From: Paenibacillus lycopersici
GTDB taxonomy: Bacteria; Bacillota; Bacilli; Paenibacillales; Paenibacillaceae
Length of the DNA: 64,000 bases
Assembly (NCBI RefSeq): GCF_010119935.1
Contig: NZ_CP048209.1
Coordinates: 2,421,001-2,485,000, forward strand
Reading direction: 5' to 3'
Made by a program: the position numbers and the translations under genes. The notes below the pieces were generated by a model. That model searched no databases, was not told the origin of the DNA, and saw only the letters and a program-made list of their open reading frames with translations. Shown here in pieces: positions 51,139 to 61,682 of the stretch; position 1 is the first letter of the stretch; each line of letters begins with the position of its first letter.

Positions 51139-54100
51139 ATGCAGCGTATTGATGTGAAAGAGAAAGCGAGAAGCCGCGATTTGCGGGTATTGGACAAATG
51201 GAGAGCGGACGGCACGTTCCGGCAGTCCATCGACAACAGGGAGGGCAAGCCGAACTTCGTCTTCTACGAAGGTCCGCCGACAGCGAACGGCGCGCCGCAT
51301 ATCGGGCATGTGCTTGGTCGCGTGATCAAGGACTTCATCTGCCGGTACAAGACGATGGACGGCTACCGCGTCGTCCGTAAGGCAGGATGGGATACGCACG
51401 GCCTGCCCGTCGAGCTCGGCGTAGAGAAGCAGCTCGGCATCTCCGGCAAGCAGGAAATCGAGAATTACGGCATCGAAGCTTTCATCACCAAATGCAAGAA
51501 CAGCGTTTTCGAATACGAGCGCCAATGGCGCGAATTGACGGAAGCGATCGGTTACTGGACGAATCTGGACGATCCGTACATCACGCTGAACAATGATTAC
51601 ATCGAGAGCGTATGGCATATCCTGTCTTCGATCCATGGCAAAGGCTTGCTGTACCGCGGCCACCGGGTCAGCCCGTACTGCCCGTGCTGCCAAACGACGC
51701 TCAGCTCGCACGAGGTGGCGCAAGGGTACGAGGACGTCAAGGATCTCAGCGCGACGGTGAAGTTCAAGCTGCAAGGCAGCAATGAATTCGTGCTCGCATG
51801 GACGACGACGCCTTGGACGCTTCCGGCGAACGCGGCGCTGGCGGTCAATCCGAACTTGACGTACGCGCGCGTACGCAAAGACGGCGAGACGTACATCGTG
51901 GCGGAAGCGCTCGTCGAGAGCGTGATGAAAGGCGACTACGAGGTACAGTCCATGCTGAAGGGCTCGGAGCTACTGAACCTGCGCTATGAACCGCCGTTCC
52001 GCTATGTGTCGGTCGAGAACGGCCATTACATCATCCCGGGCGATTTCGTCAGCGACGCGAGCGGTACCGGTATCGTTCATATCGCGCCCGCGCACGGCGA
52101 CGACGACTATAAGGTCGCCCGTCAGAATGGCGTCAGCTTCCTGAGCATCGTCGACAATGCCGGCCGGTATGTCGATGCCGTTACGGATCTTGCCGGACGC
52201 TTCGTCAAAGAATGCGACGTCGATATCGTGAAAATGCTGAGCGAGCGCGGCCTGCTGTTCTCCAAGGAGCGTTACGAGCACAGCTACCCGTTCTGCTGGC
52301 GCTGCAAAACGCCGCTCATCTACTACGCGACCGACAGCTGGTTCATCGAGACGACGGCCGTCAAAGACCAGCTGATCGCGAACAACAGCCAAGTCGATTG
52401 GTATCCGGGACATATCCGCGAGGGCCGCTTTGGCAAGTTTCTCGAGGATCTCGTTGACTGGAACATCAGCCGCAACCGGTATTGGGGCACGCCGCTGAAC
52501 GTATGGATTTGCGACAAATGCGGCGGACAGCATGCGCCGGGCAGCCGGGCCGACCTGGCTGCGCGTTCCGTGACGCCGATCTCGGTCGACATCGAGCTGC
52601 ACAAGCCTTACGTGGACGACGTGAAGCTTCATTGCCCGCACTGCGAAGGCGGCGTGATGACGCGCACGTCCGAAGTCGTCGACGTCTGGTTCGACAGCGG
52701 CTCCATGCCGTTCGCGCAGTACCATCAGCCGTTCGAGAAGCAGCAGACATTCGCCGAGCAATATCCGGCCGATATCATCTGCGAAGGCATCGACCAGACC
52801 CGCGGCTGGTTCTTCAGCCTCTTGGCGGTATCGACGCTGTATAACGGCAAAGCGCCGTATAAAGCGGTCATCTCGACGGGGCATATCCTGGACGAGAACG
52901 GCCAGAAGATGTCCAAATCCAAGGGCAACGTCATCGACCCGTGGGAAATCATCAACGAGTACGGCACCGACGCCTTCCGTTGGGCGCTGCTTGCCGACAG
53001 CGCGCCGTGGAACAGCAAGCGCTTCTCGCGCGGCATCGTCGGCGAAGCGAAGTCCAAGGTCATCGATACGATCGTCAATACGCATGCGTTCTTCGCGCTG
53101 TATGCGTCCATCGACGGATACGATCCGTCATCGCAGCCGGCCCGCGTATCCGCAAGTAAGCTGGACCGCTGGATCGTGTCGCGTCTGAACAGCTTGACGT
53201 CGAGCGTGAACAAGAGCCTGTCGACGTACGACTTCCTGAACGCGGCCAAAAGCATCGAGGGCTTCGTGGATGAGCTCAGCAACTGGTACATCCGCCGTTC
53301 CCGCGACCGGTTCTGGGGCAGCGGCCTGACGGACGACAAGCTGGATGCGTACGGCACGCTTCGTTCCGTCCTGCTAACGCTGGCGCGCCTGATCGCGCCG
53401 TTCGCGCCGATGCTGGCGGAAGACGTCTATACGAACCTTGGCGACGGAAGCAGCGTGCACTTGGCCGATTATCCGAAAGCCGACGAAGCGGCGATCGACG
53501 AGACGCTGGAGCGCGACATGGAGACGGCGAGACAGATCGTCGAGCTTGCGCGCAACGTCCGCAACGAGACCGGCATCAAGACGCGCCAGCCGCTCGGCGA
53601 GCTGATCGTGGCGCTGGACAACGAATTCGACTTGACGCCGTACGAAGACATCATCAAGGACGAGATCAATGTCAAGTCGATCACGATCGCAAGCGGGGAC
53701 AGCGGCTTCGTCGACTTCACGTTCAAGCTGAACCTGAAGATCGCCGGCAAGAAGTACGGCAAGCACGTCGGCCCGATCCAGACGTACCTGAAATCGCTGT
53801 TGCCGGACGAGACGAGCGCGATCGTCAAGGCGGGCGAACTGGCTTACACGTCGCTTGAAGGCGACAGCTTCGTCATTCCGTTGGACGAATTGCTGGTGGA
53901 GAAGCAGGCGAAATCCGGTTTCGCATCCGCGTCGGGCTATCAGCTGACCGTCGCGATCAATACGGACATCACGCCGGAATTGGAGCAGGAGGGCTTGGTG
54001 CGCGAAGTGATCCGCGCCGTGCAGGACACGCGCAAGAAGCTGGACCTGCCGATCGAGCAGCGCGTGAAGCTTCTCTTGAACGTCGATGCCGAGCTGCGCG

Positions 54101-54234
54101 CCGCGCTTGACGCGTTCAAGGACGTACTGTTCGAGAACGTGCTGCTCAGCAGCGTGGAATACGGCACGGAGGCCGAAATGGAGAACGTGTCGCTCGGCGA
54201 TCGCGAGGTTGGAATCGCGATCTTGGGGGCATAG
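51139..54234 (+). CDS. ileS: Isoleucine--tRNA ligase, type 2
   Basis: A 1031-aa class I synthetase: HIGH at 54-57, KMSKS at 590-594, an editing domain between, and a C-terminal anticodon-binding region. The sequences around the active site (YEGPPTANGAPHIGHVLGR, KTMDGYRVVRKAGWDTHGLP, CCQTTLSSHEVAQGYEDV) are those of the eukaryote-like IleRS2 class, not the usual bacterial IleRS1 (PYANGDIHIGH). IleRS2 enzymes are often less sensitive to mupirocin. ATG 51139 follows AAAGGA and lies after the T-box terminator; the upstream frame from 50992 runs through the leader and is not coding. Confidence 0.95.
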   Translation: MQRIDVKEKARSRDLRVLDKWRADGTFRQSIDNREGKPNFVFYEGPPTANGAPHIGHVLGRVIKDFICRYKTMDGYRVVRKAGWDTHGLPVELGVEKQLGISGKQEIENYGIEAFITKCKNSVFEYERQWRELTEAIGYWTNLDDPYITLNNDYIESVWHILSSIHGKGLLYRGHRVSPYCPCCQTTLSSHEVAQGYEDVKDLSATVKFKLQGSNEFVLAWTTTPWTLPANAALAVNPNLTYARVRKDGETYIVAEALVESVMKGDYEVQSMLKGSELLNLRYEPPFRYVSVENGHYIIPGDFVSDASGTGIVHIAPAHGDDDYKVARQNGVSFLSIVDNAGRYVDAVTDLAGRFVKECDVDIVKMLSERGLLFSKERYEHSYPFCWRCKTPLIYYATDSWFIETTAVKDQLIANNSQVDWYPGHIREGRFGKFLEDLVDWNISRNRYWGTPLNVWICDKCGGQHAPGSRADLAARSVTPISVDIELHKPYVDDVKLHCPHCEGGVMTRTSEVVDVWFDSGSMPFAQYHQPFEKQQTFAEQYPADIICEGIDQTRGWFFSLLAVSTLYNGKAPYKAVISTGHILDENGQKMSKSKGNVIDPWEIINEYGTDAFRWALLADSAPWNSKRFSRGIVGEAKSKVIDTIVNTHAFFALYASIDGYDPSSQPARVSASKLDRWIVSRLNSLTSSVNKSLSTYDFLNAAKSIEGFVDELSNWYIRRSRDRFWGSGLTDDKLDAYGTLRSVLLTLARLIAPFAPMLAEDVYTNLGDGSSVHLADYPKADEAAIDETLERDMETARQIVELARNVRNETGIKTRQPLGELIVALDNEFDLTPYEDIIKDEINVKSITIASGDSGFVDFTFKLNLKIAGKKYGKHVGPIQTYLKSLLPDETSAIVKAGELAYTSLEGDSFVIPLDELLVEKQAKSGFASASGYQLTVAINTDITPELEQEGLVREVIRAVQDTRKKLDLPIEQRVKLLLNVDAELRAALDAFKDVLFENVLLSSVEYGTEAEMENVSLGDREVGIAILGA

Positions 54235-54261
54235 TAACTGCATAGCAGCAAACGAACGAAC

Positions 54262-54318
54262 GCCCATGGCGAATCGGGCAGGCGGCTCTTGCCGCTTGAC
54301 CGGTTCGCTGCATGGGCT
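54262..54318. other. Long stem-loop between ileS and the DUF5665 gene
   Basis: GCCCAT plus GGCGAA pair with TTCGC plus ATGGGC around an inner GGCGGC/GCCGC hairpin. There is no T-run, so this is not a standard terminator; possible transcript end or processing site. Confidence 0.5.
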
Positions 54319-54359
54319 TCGTTGCGTTTGCAATACAAGAAATTAAGGAATGGACAGCG

Positions 54360-54689
54360 ATGATGACGGAAAATCAGGATGACATGAAGCGTCTTCGCAA
54401 TTCGCTCGACGCGCTGGAGAAGCGGCTGCAGAAGCTGACGGCGCAAATGGAACGCACGCAGATCGCGGATTACGTGCAGCTGCTCAACCGCCCGTTCTCG
54501 CTTATGTGGCGGAACGTTCTCGGCGGACTGTCGCGCGGCGTCGGCATCGCGATCGGGTTTACGATATTCGCCTCTACGATTCTGTATATCCTTCAGCTGC
54601 TCGGCGCGCTGAATTTGCCGATCATCGGCGACTATATCGCGGATATCGTCCGAATCGTGCAGCATCAGCTGGAAGGCAAGACCTACTAG
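54360..54689 (+). CDS. DUF5665 family membrane protein
   Basis: A 109-aa protein: a short charged coiled coil (KRLRNSLDALEKRLQKL), a VQLLNRPFSLMWRNVLGGLSRGVGIAIGFT segment, and one or two membrane helices (about 60-80 and 85-100). This pattern fits the DUF5665 proteins found after ileS in Paenibacillaceae and Bacillaceae; function unknown. AAGGAATGG precedes the ATG 54360. Confidence 0.78.
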   Translation: MMTENQDDMKRLRNSLDALEKRLQKLTAQMERTQIADYVQLLNRPFSLMWRNVLGGLSRGVGIAIGFTIFASTILYILQLLGALNLPIIGDYIADIVRIVQHQLEGKTY

Positions 54690-54791
54690 ACCGCCGCCAG
54701 GGGGGGGCAATTACGGCAAGCGATCGAGCAATCGCGGCAGCGCCAGAGCGGCAATTACGCGAGCGATCGCGGCTTGCAGCCGCATTACGCA

Positions 54792-55508
54792 TTAATCGCG
54801 TTCGAGCGAATGATCGCCTTCATCTTGCTCCATGTAATCGTTATAGGTGCGATTGCGCACGATATAGCGGTGGCTGCCCGTAATGTCGGTGGCCACGAAG
54901 CTCTCGAACGATTCCACGTAGCCGTCGGCTTCGTCGGCTTCAATGCCGATTTCGTCATAGGAAGTGACATCGCGGTTCTCGGACATGGCCGGGGAATCGG
55001 AGTTGCCCCAGCTTTCGACGATTTGCCAAGCATCCTCCCCGTCGAAGCCGTTGTAGCCGTCTTCGTGGTCGTCCATGCTCGTACGGCCGAACGGCGGCCG
55101 CATGAAGGACTCTTCGGCAGGCCGGCGGTCGGAGACCTCCTGCCTTGGCGAATGCGCCACGCAATATAGCGAATCCGGCAGCGCCTGCAGCCTGGCGAGC
55201 GGGATCGGTTCGCCGCATGTCAGGCATTGCCCGTAGCGGCCTTCCTCCATGGCGGCAAGCGCGGCGTTGATCCGGTTCAGATGGAGCTCCTCCTGCTCGT
55301 GCAAGGCAAGATCTTTGCCGCGTTCGTAGGTTTCGGTAGCCGCATCCGCGGGATGGTTATCGTAGGCGGACAAATCGCCGGATTCGTCGCGCAGCGAGGC
55401 GTCCAGGCCGTAATGCTCGCTGCTGGCAAGGCGCTGCTCGGCGGCCGCTTTCTCCACGATCAGCCGGCTGCGGAGACTGCGAAGCTGGGCATTCGTCAGA
55501 TTCGTCAT
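54792..55508 (-). CDS. TraR/DksA-family zinc finger protein (YteA/YlyA-like)
   Basis: A 238-aa protein: an N-terminal helical hairpin (LTNAQLRSLRSRLIVEKAAAEQRL, YERGKDLALHEQEELHLNRINAAL), the zinc site CLTCGEPIPLARLQALPDSLYCVAH with a fourth ligand of His rather than Cys, and a long acidic tail (from about residue 140) ending in D/E-rich sequence. Members bind RNA polymerase or are linked to sporulation. Start ATG 55508 follows AAGAAGG. It is the only minus-strand gene of this region, as for ylyA-type neighbours of lspA. Confidence 0.85.
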   Translation of the reverse strand: MTNLTNAQLRSLRSRLIVEKAAAEQRLASSEHYGLDASLRDESGDLSAYDNHPADAATETYERGKDLALHEQEELHLNRINAALAAMEEGRYGQCLTCGEPIPLARLQALPDSLYCVAHSPRQEVSDRRPAEESFMRPPFGRTSMDDHEDGYNGFDGEDAWQIVESWGNSDSPAMSENRDVTSYDEIGIEADEADGYVESFESFVATDITGSHRYIVRNRTYNDYMEQDEGDHSLERD

Positions 55509-55690
55509 CGGAAGATCAACCTTCTTTCGTCGATACGGAATGGGGCGTTGATGGTGTGCCATTATCTTTTGCAGCGGCGGCCGTTTTTAGAGGCGGGCAA
55601 TCATGGATACACTGGCAGGGAGAAGCCCGATATCACTGGTCGAATGCAGATTGAGTATGCTACAATGTGGGGGATAAGGGGGCTAATGCC

Positions 55691-56227
55691 GTGAAATTTT
55701 ACTATTATTGGCTGGCTGTTTTCGTTTTGGTTGTCGATTTCTTAAGCAAGAAATGGGTAGAGCATAATTTGGCATTGTACGAAACCAAGCAAGTCATCGG
55801 AAATTTCTTTATCCTTACCTCTATCCGGAACAAGGGCGCGGCATTCAGCATTCTGCAGGAGAAACGTATCCTGTTTCTGTTGATTACGCTGGTCGTTGTG
55901 TGCGGCATCGTTTGGTATATGAGGAAGAACCGCCATTCCGGCAAAGTGCTGCTGCTTTCGGGACTCGGTCTCGTACTGGGCGGCGCTGTCGGCAATTTTA
56001 TCGACCGCGCGCTGTACGGACAAGTCGTCGATTTTCTGCAATTTACGTTCGGCAGTTACGTATTCCCGATATTTAATTTGGCGGACTCCGGCATTTGCGT
56101 CGGTGTAGCCTTGATTCTGCTGGATGCGCTGCTGACATCCAAGAAAGAGAACGGAGATTCGAATTCGAATGAAAAAGGACAACAACGAAACGGAACGGAA
56201 GAATCCGGACATCAATTTATTCAGTGA
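55691..56227 (+). CDS. lspA: Lipoprotein signal peptidase (signal peptidase II)
   Basis: A 178-aa membrane protease with four helices and the catalytic aspartates D105 (GGAVGNFIDR) and D132 (FPIFNLADSGICVGV). It removes signal peptides of lipoproteins, such as MetQ and the DUF4349 protein here. I chose GTG 55691 with AAGGGGGCT 6 bases upstream. A hydrophilic 25-residue tail is encoded in the region overlapping rluD. Confidence 0.94.
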   Translation: MKFYYYWLAVFVLVVDFLSKKWVEHNLALYETKQVIGNFFILTSIRNKGAAFSILQEKRILFLLITLVVVCGIVWYMRKNRHSGKVLLLSGLGLVLGGAVGNFIDRALYGQVVDFLQFTFGSYVFPIFNLADSGICVGVALILLDALLTSKKENGDSNSNEKGQQRNGTEESGHQFIQ

Positions 56228-57233
56228 GGATCAGGATCCGATGATCTTCACGATCGAAGAAGCGCAAGCCGGCGAACGGCTGGATAAGTATACGACCGAA
56301 TGCATCGAAGCTGAGGCTGCGGGCAGCTTGCACGAGCAGGCGGATGCAGGCCGGAGCAATGAAGGAACCAACCGTCCCGGGCCGGCGGACCTGACGGCCG
56401 GCGTATCGCGCACGCAAGTGCAGGAATGGATCAAGAACGGCGCGGTGCTCGTGAACGGCCGCATTGCCAAAGCGAATTACAAACTAGCCGTGGCCGATGT
56501 GGTCACGGTTATTGTGCCGGATCCGGAGGAAGCGCACATCGAGCCGCAGGACATCCCGCTGGACGTCGTCTACGAGGACGGCGACGTCATCGTCATCGAC
56601 AAGCCGCGAGGCATGGTCGTCCATCCGGCGCCGGGACATTACTCTGGAACGCTGGTCAATGCGCTGATGCATCACTGCACCGACCTGTCGGGCATTAACG
56701 GCGTTATGCGCCCGGGCATCGTTCACCGGATCGACAAGGACACGTCAGGTCTGATCATGGCCGCCAAGAACGACATGGCGCACGCCTCGCTCGCGGCGCA
56801 GCTGAAGGCGCACACCGTCACGCGCAAATACATGGCGCTCGTTCACGGCAATATGCCGCACGAGAACGGCACGGTGGATGCGCCGATCGGCCGCGACCCG
56901 CAGGACCGCAAGCTGTTCACGGTCATTCACAAGGGCAGCAAGGAAGCGGTCACGCATTTTCAGGTCGTGGAGCGCTTCGGCGATTACACGCTGCTGGAGC
57001 TGCAGCTGGAAACCGGGCGCACGCACCAGATCCGCGTGCACATGAAATATATCGAGCATCCGCTGGCCGGCGATCCGGTCTACGGACGGAACAAGACGAT
57101 CGGCCTCAAGGGGCAGGCGCTTCATGCGGCCGTGCTTGGATTCGTGCATCCGAGGAGCGGCGAGTATCTGGAATTCCAGGCGCCGATTCCGGCCGACATG
57201 GAACATGAATTGATGATTCTGAGGCAGCGCTGA
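56169..57233 (+). CDS. ylyB: RluD-type 23S rRNA pseudouridine synthase (YlyB-like)
   Basis: A 354-aa pseudouridine synthase: S4 RNA-binding domain, then the catalytic domain with D189 in GIVHRIDKDTSGL and the conserved YMALVHG and ETGRTHQIRVHM motifs. The S4 domain is interrupted by about 30 extra residues (AEAAGSLHEQADAGRSNEG region) between ERLDKYTTE and VSRTQVQEWI. ATG 56169 with ACGGAG at a wide 12-base distance overlaps lspA by 59 bases; ATG 56241 is an alternative that removes the overlap. Confidence 0.92.
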   Translation: MKKDNNETERKNPDINLFSEDQDPMIFTIEEAQAGERLDKYTTECIEAEAAGSLHEQADAGRSNEGTNRPGPADLTAGVSRTQVQEWIKNGAVLVNGRIAKANYKLAVADVVTVIVPDPEEAHIEPQDIPLDVVYEDGDVIVIDKPRGMVVHPAPGHYSGTLVNALMHHCTDLSGINGVMRPGIVHRIDKDTSGLIMAAKNDMAHASLAAQLKAHTVTRKYMALVHGNMPHENGTVDAPIGRDPQDRKLFTVIHKGSKEAVTHFQVVERFGDYTLLELQLETGRTHQIRVHMKYIEHPLAGDPVYGRNKTIGLKGQALHAAVLGFVHPRSGEYLEFQAPIPADMEHELMILRQR

Positions 57234-57368
57234 CGCGGCGTCCGGGCAGGCGCGAAACACGAAAAAAGTGCAAACTTTTCGCTAATTACTTTATGTGGCC
57301 GGCGGCTATCATTACGCTATGATGGAACCAATAATAATCTTCAGTAATTGAAGGGTGAGATCAAGCTA

Positions 57369-58604
57369 ATGACGCAAATCAACCATAATTATACGCTGCT
57401 GCAAGGCAGCTACCTGTTCTCCGAAATCGCGAAGCGCCGCACGAAATTCATGCAGGACAATCCAAGCGCGCAAATCATCAGTCTCGGCATCGGCGACGTG
57501 ACGCGCGGCTTGCCGGACGCGATCACGAAGGCGATGCACGCCGCCGTGGACGAGCTGTCCAATCCGTCGACGTTCCGCGGCTACGGCCCGGAACAAGGCT
57601 ACGATTTCTTGATCGACGCCATCATAGCCCACGACTACAAGGCGCGCGGCATCGACATCGCCGCGAACGAAGTGTTCGTCAGCGACGGCTCGAAATGCGA
57701 CGTCGGCAACATCCAGGAAATATTCAGCCAGGACGCGGTTATCGCCGTACAGGATCCCGTCTATCCGGTCTATGTGGATACGAACGTCATGGCGGGCCGC
57801 TCGGGCCGATTCAATAAGGAGACGAACCAGTACGAGAACATCGTCTACCTGAAATGCGATGCGTCGAACAACTTCACGCCGAGCCTGCCGGAGCGCAAGG
57901 TCGATCTGATCTACCTGTGCTACCCGAACAACCCGACGGGCATGACGCTCTCGAAGGAAGAGCTGAAGCGCTGGGTCGATTTCGCCAAAGCGAACAATTG
58001 CATTATCCTGTACGATTCCGCCTATGAAGCGTTCATCCAGGAAGCGGACGTGCCGCGTTCCATCTATGAAATCGAAGGCGCGAAGGAAGTGGCGATCGAG
58101 TTCCGCAGCTTCTCCAAGACGGCCGGTTTCACGGGCGTGCGCTGCGCGTACACGGTCGTGCCGCGCGAGCTGAAGGCGACAGACGCGGACGGCCATACGG
58201 CGCTCGTGAACGACCTGTGGAACCGCCGCCATTCGACGAAGTTCAACGGCGTCTCCTACGTGACGCAGCGCGGCGCGGAAGCGATCTACGCGCCGGAGGG
58301 CAAAGCCCAAATCGCGGCCATCGTCGACTACTACATGACGAACGCGGGCATTATCCGCGAGGGACTCGCTTCGCTCGGCCTGGACGTGTTCGGCGGCGTG
58401 AACGCCCCGTACATCTGGCTCAAGACGCCGAACGGACTTGACTCGTGGGCGTTCTTCGATAAATTGCTGTCCGAAGCGAACATTGTCGGCACGCCGGGCG
58501 TCGGCTTCGGGCAAGCCGGCCAAGGCTACTTCCGCCTGACGGCGTTCGGCAGCCGCGAGAATACGGAAAAAGCGGTAGAACGGATCACGAAATTAAGCCT
58601 GTAA
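57369..58604 (+). CDS. dapL: LL-diaminopimelate aminotransferase
   Basis: A 411-aa fold type I PLP enzyme that converts tetrahydrodipicolinate directly to LL-diaminopimelate, bypassing the acetylase route. Family marks: [20 protein letters not shown] start, [50 protein letters not shown], and the PLP lysine in [13 protein letters not shown] 57369 follows AAGGGTGAG by 8 bases. It supplies the DAP for MurE and lysine synthesis. Not at this site in B. subtilis. Confidence 0.96.
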   Translation: MTQINHNYTLLQGSYLFSEIAKRRTKFMQDNPSAQIISLGIGDVTRGLPDAITKAMHAAVDELSNPSTFRGYGPEQGYDFLIDAIIAHDYKARGIDIAANEVFVSDGSKCDVGNIQEIFSQDAVIAVQDPVYPVYVDTNVMAGRSGRFNKETNQYENIVYLKCDASNNFTPSLPERKVDLIYLCYPNNPTGMTLSKEELKRWVDFAKANNCIILYDSAYEAFIQEADVPRSIYEIEGAKEVAIEFRSFSKTAGFTGVRCAYTVVPRELKATDADGHTALVNDLWNRRHSTKFNGVSYVTQRGAEAIYAPEGKAQIAAIVDYYMTNAGIIREGLASLGLDVFGGVNAPYIWLKTPNGLDSWAFFDKLLSEANIVGTPGVGFGQAGQGYFRLTAFGSRENTEKAVERITKLSL

Positions 58605-58616
58605 TCAAAAGAGGCA

Positions 58617-58645
58617 TTGACATCTTTTGTCGAATGTGAAATAAT
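58617..58645 (+). promoter_or_regulatory. Sigma-A promoter of the pyrimidine operon
   Basis: TTGACA (58617-58622) and AATAAT (58640-58645) with a 17-base spacer, 12 bases after the dapL stop. Confidence 0.8.
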
Positions 58646-58671
58646 TCTTTTGATAAACAGCAGTACCTTTA

Positions 58672-59414
<743 letters not shown>

Positions 59415-59429
59415 GGGGGAAACGGAATC

Positions 59430-60332
59430 ATGACGACCGCGGCATTGGTCAAGCAGCGCAGCCTGCTTGGACTGAAGGAGCTCGGCAGGGAAGAGATCGA
59501 ATCGATACTGGACCGGGCGGCTTACTGGGAAGCGAGCCCGAATAAAATCGAGCCGGTGCTGCAAGGTAAGTTTATTGCGAACATGTTTTTCGAGAACAGC
59601 ACGAGAACCCGCTTCTCCTTCGAGGTGGCGGAGAAACGGCTCGGCGCGGAAGTGCTCAACTTCTCGGCCGCCGTCTCGAGCGTACAGAAGGGCGAATCGA
59701 TCTACGATACGGTCCGCACGCTGGAATCAATGGGGATCGACGCTGGAATCATAAGATTGAAGCCGATCGGGGTGCTGGCCGATCTGGCAACGAAAATCAA
59801 GGTGCCGCTCATCAACGCGGGCGACGGCAATAACGAGCATCCGACGCAAGGCTTGCTCGATCTGTATACGATGCGCAAGCAGTTCGGCGAGCTGCGGGGG
59901 CTGACGGTCTCCATCATCGGCGATATCCTGCACAGCCGCGTGGCGCGCTCGAATCTGTACGCGCTGCGGAAATTCGGCGCCAACGTGCAATTCTGCGCGC
60001 CTGGCAGCATGTCGGCGCCCGAGCTGGACGCGCCGCTCGTATCGATGGAAGAAGCGCTGAAGGCGGACGTCATCATGATGCTGCGCGTACAGCTGGAACG
60101 CCATGAATCGGGCATTATGGCCGGGGCCGAGGCTTACCGCGAGCAGTACGGACTGACGGCGGAACGGGCGGCGCGCATCGCCTCGCACGCCATCATCATG
60201 CACCCGGCGCCGATCAACCGGAACGTGGAAATCGACGACGAGCTGGTCGAGCACCCGCAATCGCGGATTTTCCCGCAAATGCAGAACGGCGTACCGATTC
60301 GGATGGCCGTCATCGAACGGGCATTGACCTAG
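59430..60332 (+). CDS. pyrB: Aspartate carbamoyltransferase catalytic subunit
   Basis: A 300-aa enzyme joining carbamoyl phosphate and aspartate, the first committed step of pyrimidine synthesis. Signature FFENSTRTRFSFEVAEKRLGA near residue 52 and HPAPINRNVEI near the C-terminus. AAGGGGGAAA precedes the ATG. No pyrI-type regulatory subunit and no pyrP uracil permease between pyrR and pyrB, unlike B. subtilis. Confidence 0.96.
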   Translation: MTTAALVKQRSLLGLKELGREEIESILDRAAYWEASPNKIEPVLQGKFIANMFFENSTRTRFSFEVAEKRLGAEVLNFSAAVSSVQKGESIYDTVRTLESMGIDAGIIRLKPIGVLADLATKIKVPLINAGDGNNEHPTQGLLDLYTMRKQFGELRGLTVSIIGDILHSRVARSNLYALRKFGANVQFCAPGSMSAPELDAPLVSMEEALKADVIMMLRVQLERHESGIMAGAEAYREQYGLTAERAARIASHAIIMHPAPINRNVEIDDELVEHPQSRIFPQMQNGVPIRMAVIERALT

Positions 60333-60356
60333 CGGTCGAAAGGAGAAGATAAGACG

Positions 60357-61643
60357 ATGGCAACTTGGATATTGAACGGATTGGTATGGAACGAAGCGAA
60401 CGGGGAAACCGAGCTTAAGCATATCCGCATCGCGGACGGCGTGATCGCCGAGATTACGGAAGCAGCCGCCGGCCAGCCTGACACGAACGGCCACGAGATC
60501 ATCGACGCGAACGGCAAGCTGGTCTCCGCGGGCTTCGTCGACATGCACGTGCATCTGCGCGAACCGGGCTTTGAATACAAAGAAGACATCGCGAGCGGCA
60601 CGCGCTCGGCGGCCGCAGGAGGCTTCACGACCATCGCCTGCATGCCGAACACCCGTCCGGTTACGGATTCGGCGGAGACGGTCCGCTACATTCTCGACAA
60701 GGCGAAGACGACGGGCATCGTGAACGTGCTTCCGTACGCGGCGATTACGAAGAACGAGCTTGGCCGCGAGCTGACCGACTTCGCTTCGCTGAAGGAAGCG
60801 GGCGCGGTCGGCTTCACCGACGACGGCGTGGGCGTGCAGAACGCGCAAATGATGAAGGACGCCATGAAGCTCGCCGCTTCGATGGATATGCCGGTCATCG
60901 CGCACTGCGAAGACGACTCGCTCGTTGTCGGCGCAGCCGTAACGGAAGGCAAATTCGCGGCGGAGAACGGGCTGAAAGGCATCCCGAACGAATCCGAAGC
61001 GATTCATGTCGGACGAGACATCCTGCTTGCGGAAGCGACGGGCGTTCACTACCATGTGTGCCATGTCAGCACGGAGCAGTCGGTGCGCCTCATCCGCCAC
61101 GCGAAGCAATTCGGCATCCGCGTTACCGCTGAGGTATGCCCGCATCACCTGATCCTCTCGGACGAAGATATCCCGGGCATGGACGCGAACTGGAAAATGA
61201 ACCCGCCGCTGCGCACGCCGCGCGACGTGCAGGCGGTCATCGAAGGGCTTGAAGACGGCACGCTCGACATCATCGTCACGGACCACGCGCCGCACAGCGC
61301 GGAAGATAAAGCGCGCGGCATGCAGCTCGCGCCGTTCGGCATCACCGGCTTCGAGACGGCCTTCCCGCTGCTCTACACGAAATTCGTGCGCACGGGCAAA
61401 TGGACGCTCGGCTTCCTGCTGAAGCGGATGACGTCGGACCCGGCCCGCGTGTTCGGCCTGGCGAGCGGCGTCCTGCAAGCGGGCGCGCCGGCGGACATTA
61501 CCATCGTAGACTTGGAGCATGAACGCGAGGTTAACCCGGACAGCTTCCTGTCCAAAGGGAAAAATACGCCTTTCGGCGGCTGGCGGCTGTACGGCTGGCC
61601 GGCGGCGACGATCGTGGGCGGCAAGCTCGTCTGGTCGGAATAG
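60357..61643 (+). CDS. pyrC: Dihydroorotase
   Basis: A 428-aa class I amidohydrolase. Metal-binding FVDMHVHLREPGFEYKEDI (HxH near residue 63), GGFTTIACMPNT, HCEDDSL, HVSTEQSVRLI, CPHHL and DIIVTDHAPHSAEDK are all intact. It cyclises carbamoyl aspartate to dihydroorotate. AAAGGAGA precedes the ATG. Confidence 0.96.
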   Translation: MATWILNGLVWNEANGETELKHIRIADGVIAEITEAAAGQPDTNGHEIIDANGKLVSAGFVDMHVHLREPGFEYKEDIASGTRSAAAGGFTTIACMPNTRPVTDSAETVRYILDKAKTTGIVNVLPYAAITKNELGRELTDFASLKEAGAVGFTDDGVGVQNAQMMKDAMKLAASMDMPVIAHCEDDSLVVGAAVTEGKFAAENGLKGIPNESEAIHVGRDILLAEATGVHYHVCHVSTEQSVRLIRHAKQFGIRVTAEVCPHHLILSDEDIPGMDANWKMNPPLRTPRDVQAVIEGLEDGTLDIIVTDHAPHSAEDKARGMQLAPFGITGFETAFPLLYTKFVRTGKWTLGFLLKRMTSDPARVFGLASGVLQAGAPADITIVDLEHEREVNPDSFLSKGKNTPFGGWRLYGWPAATIVGGKLVWSE

Positions 61644-61682
61644 ATCGAAGAAGCACGCAACTTGAGAACAGGAGTGATACGG

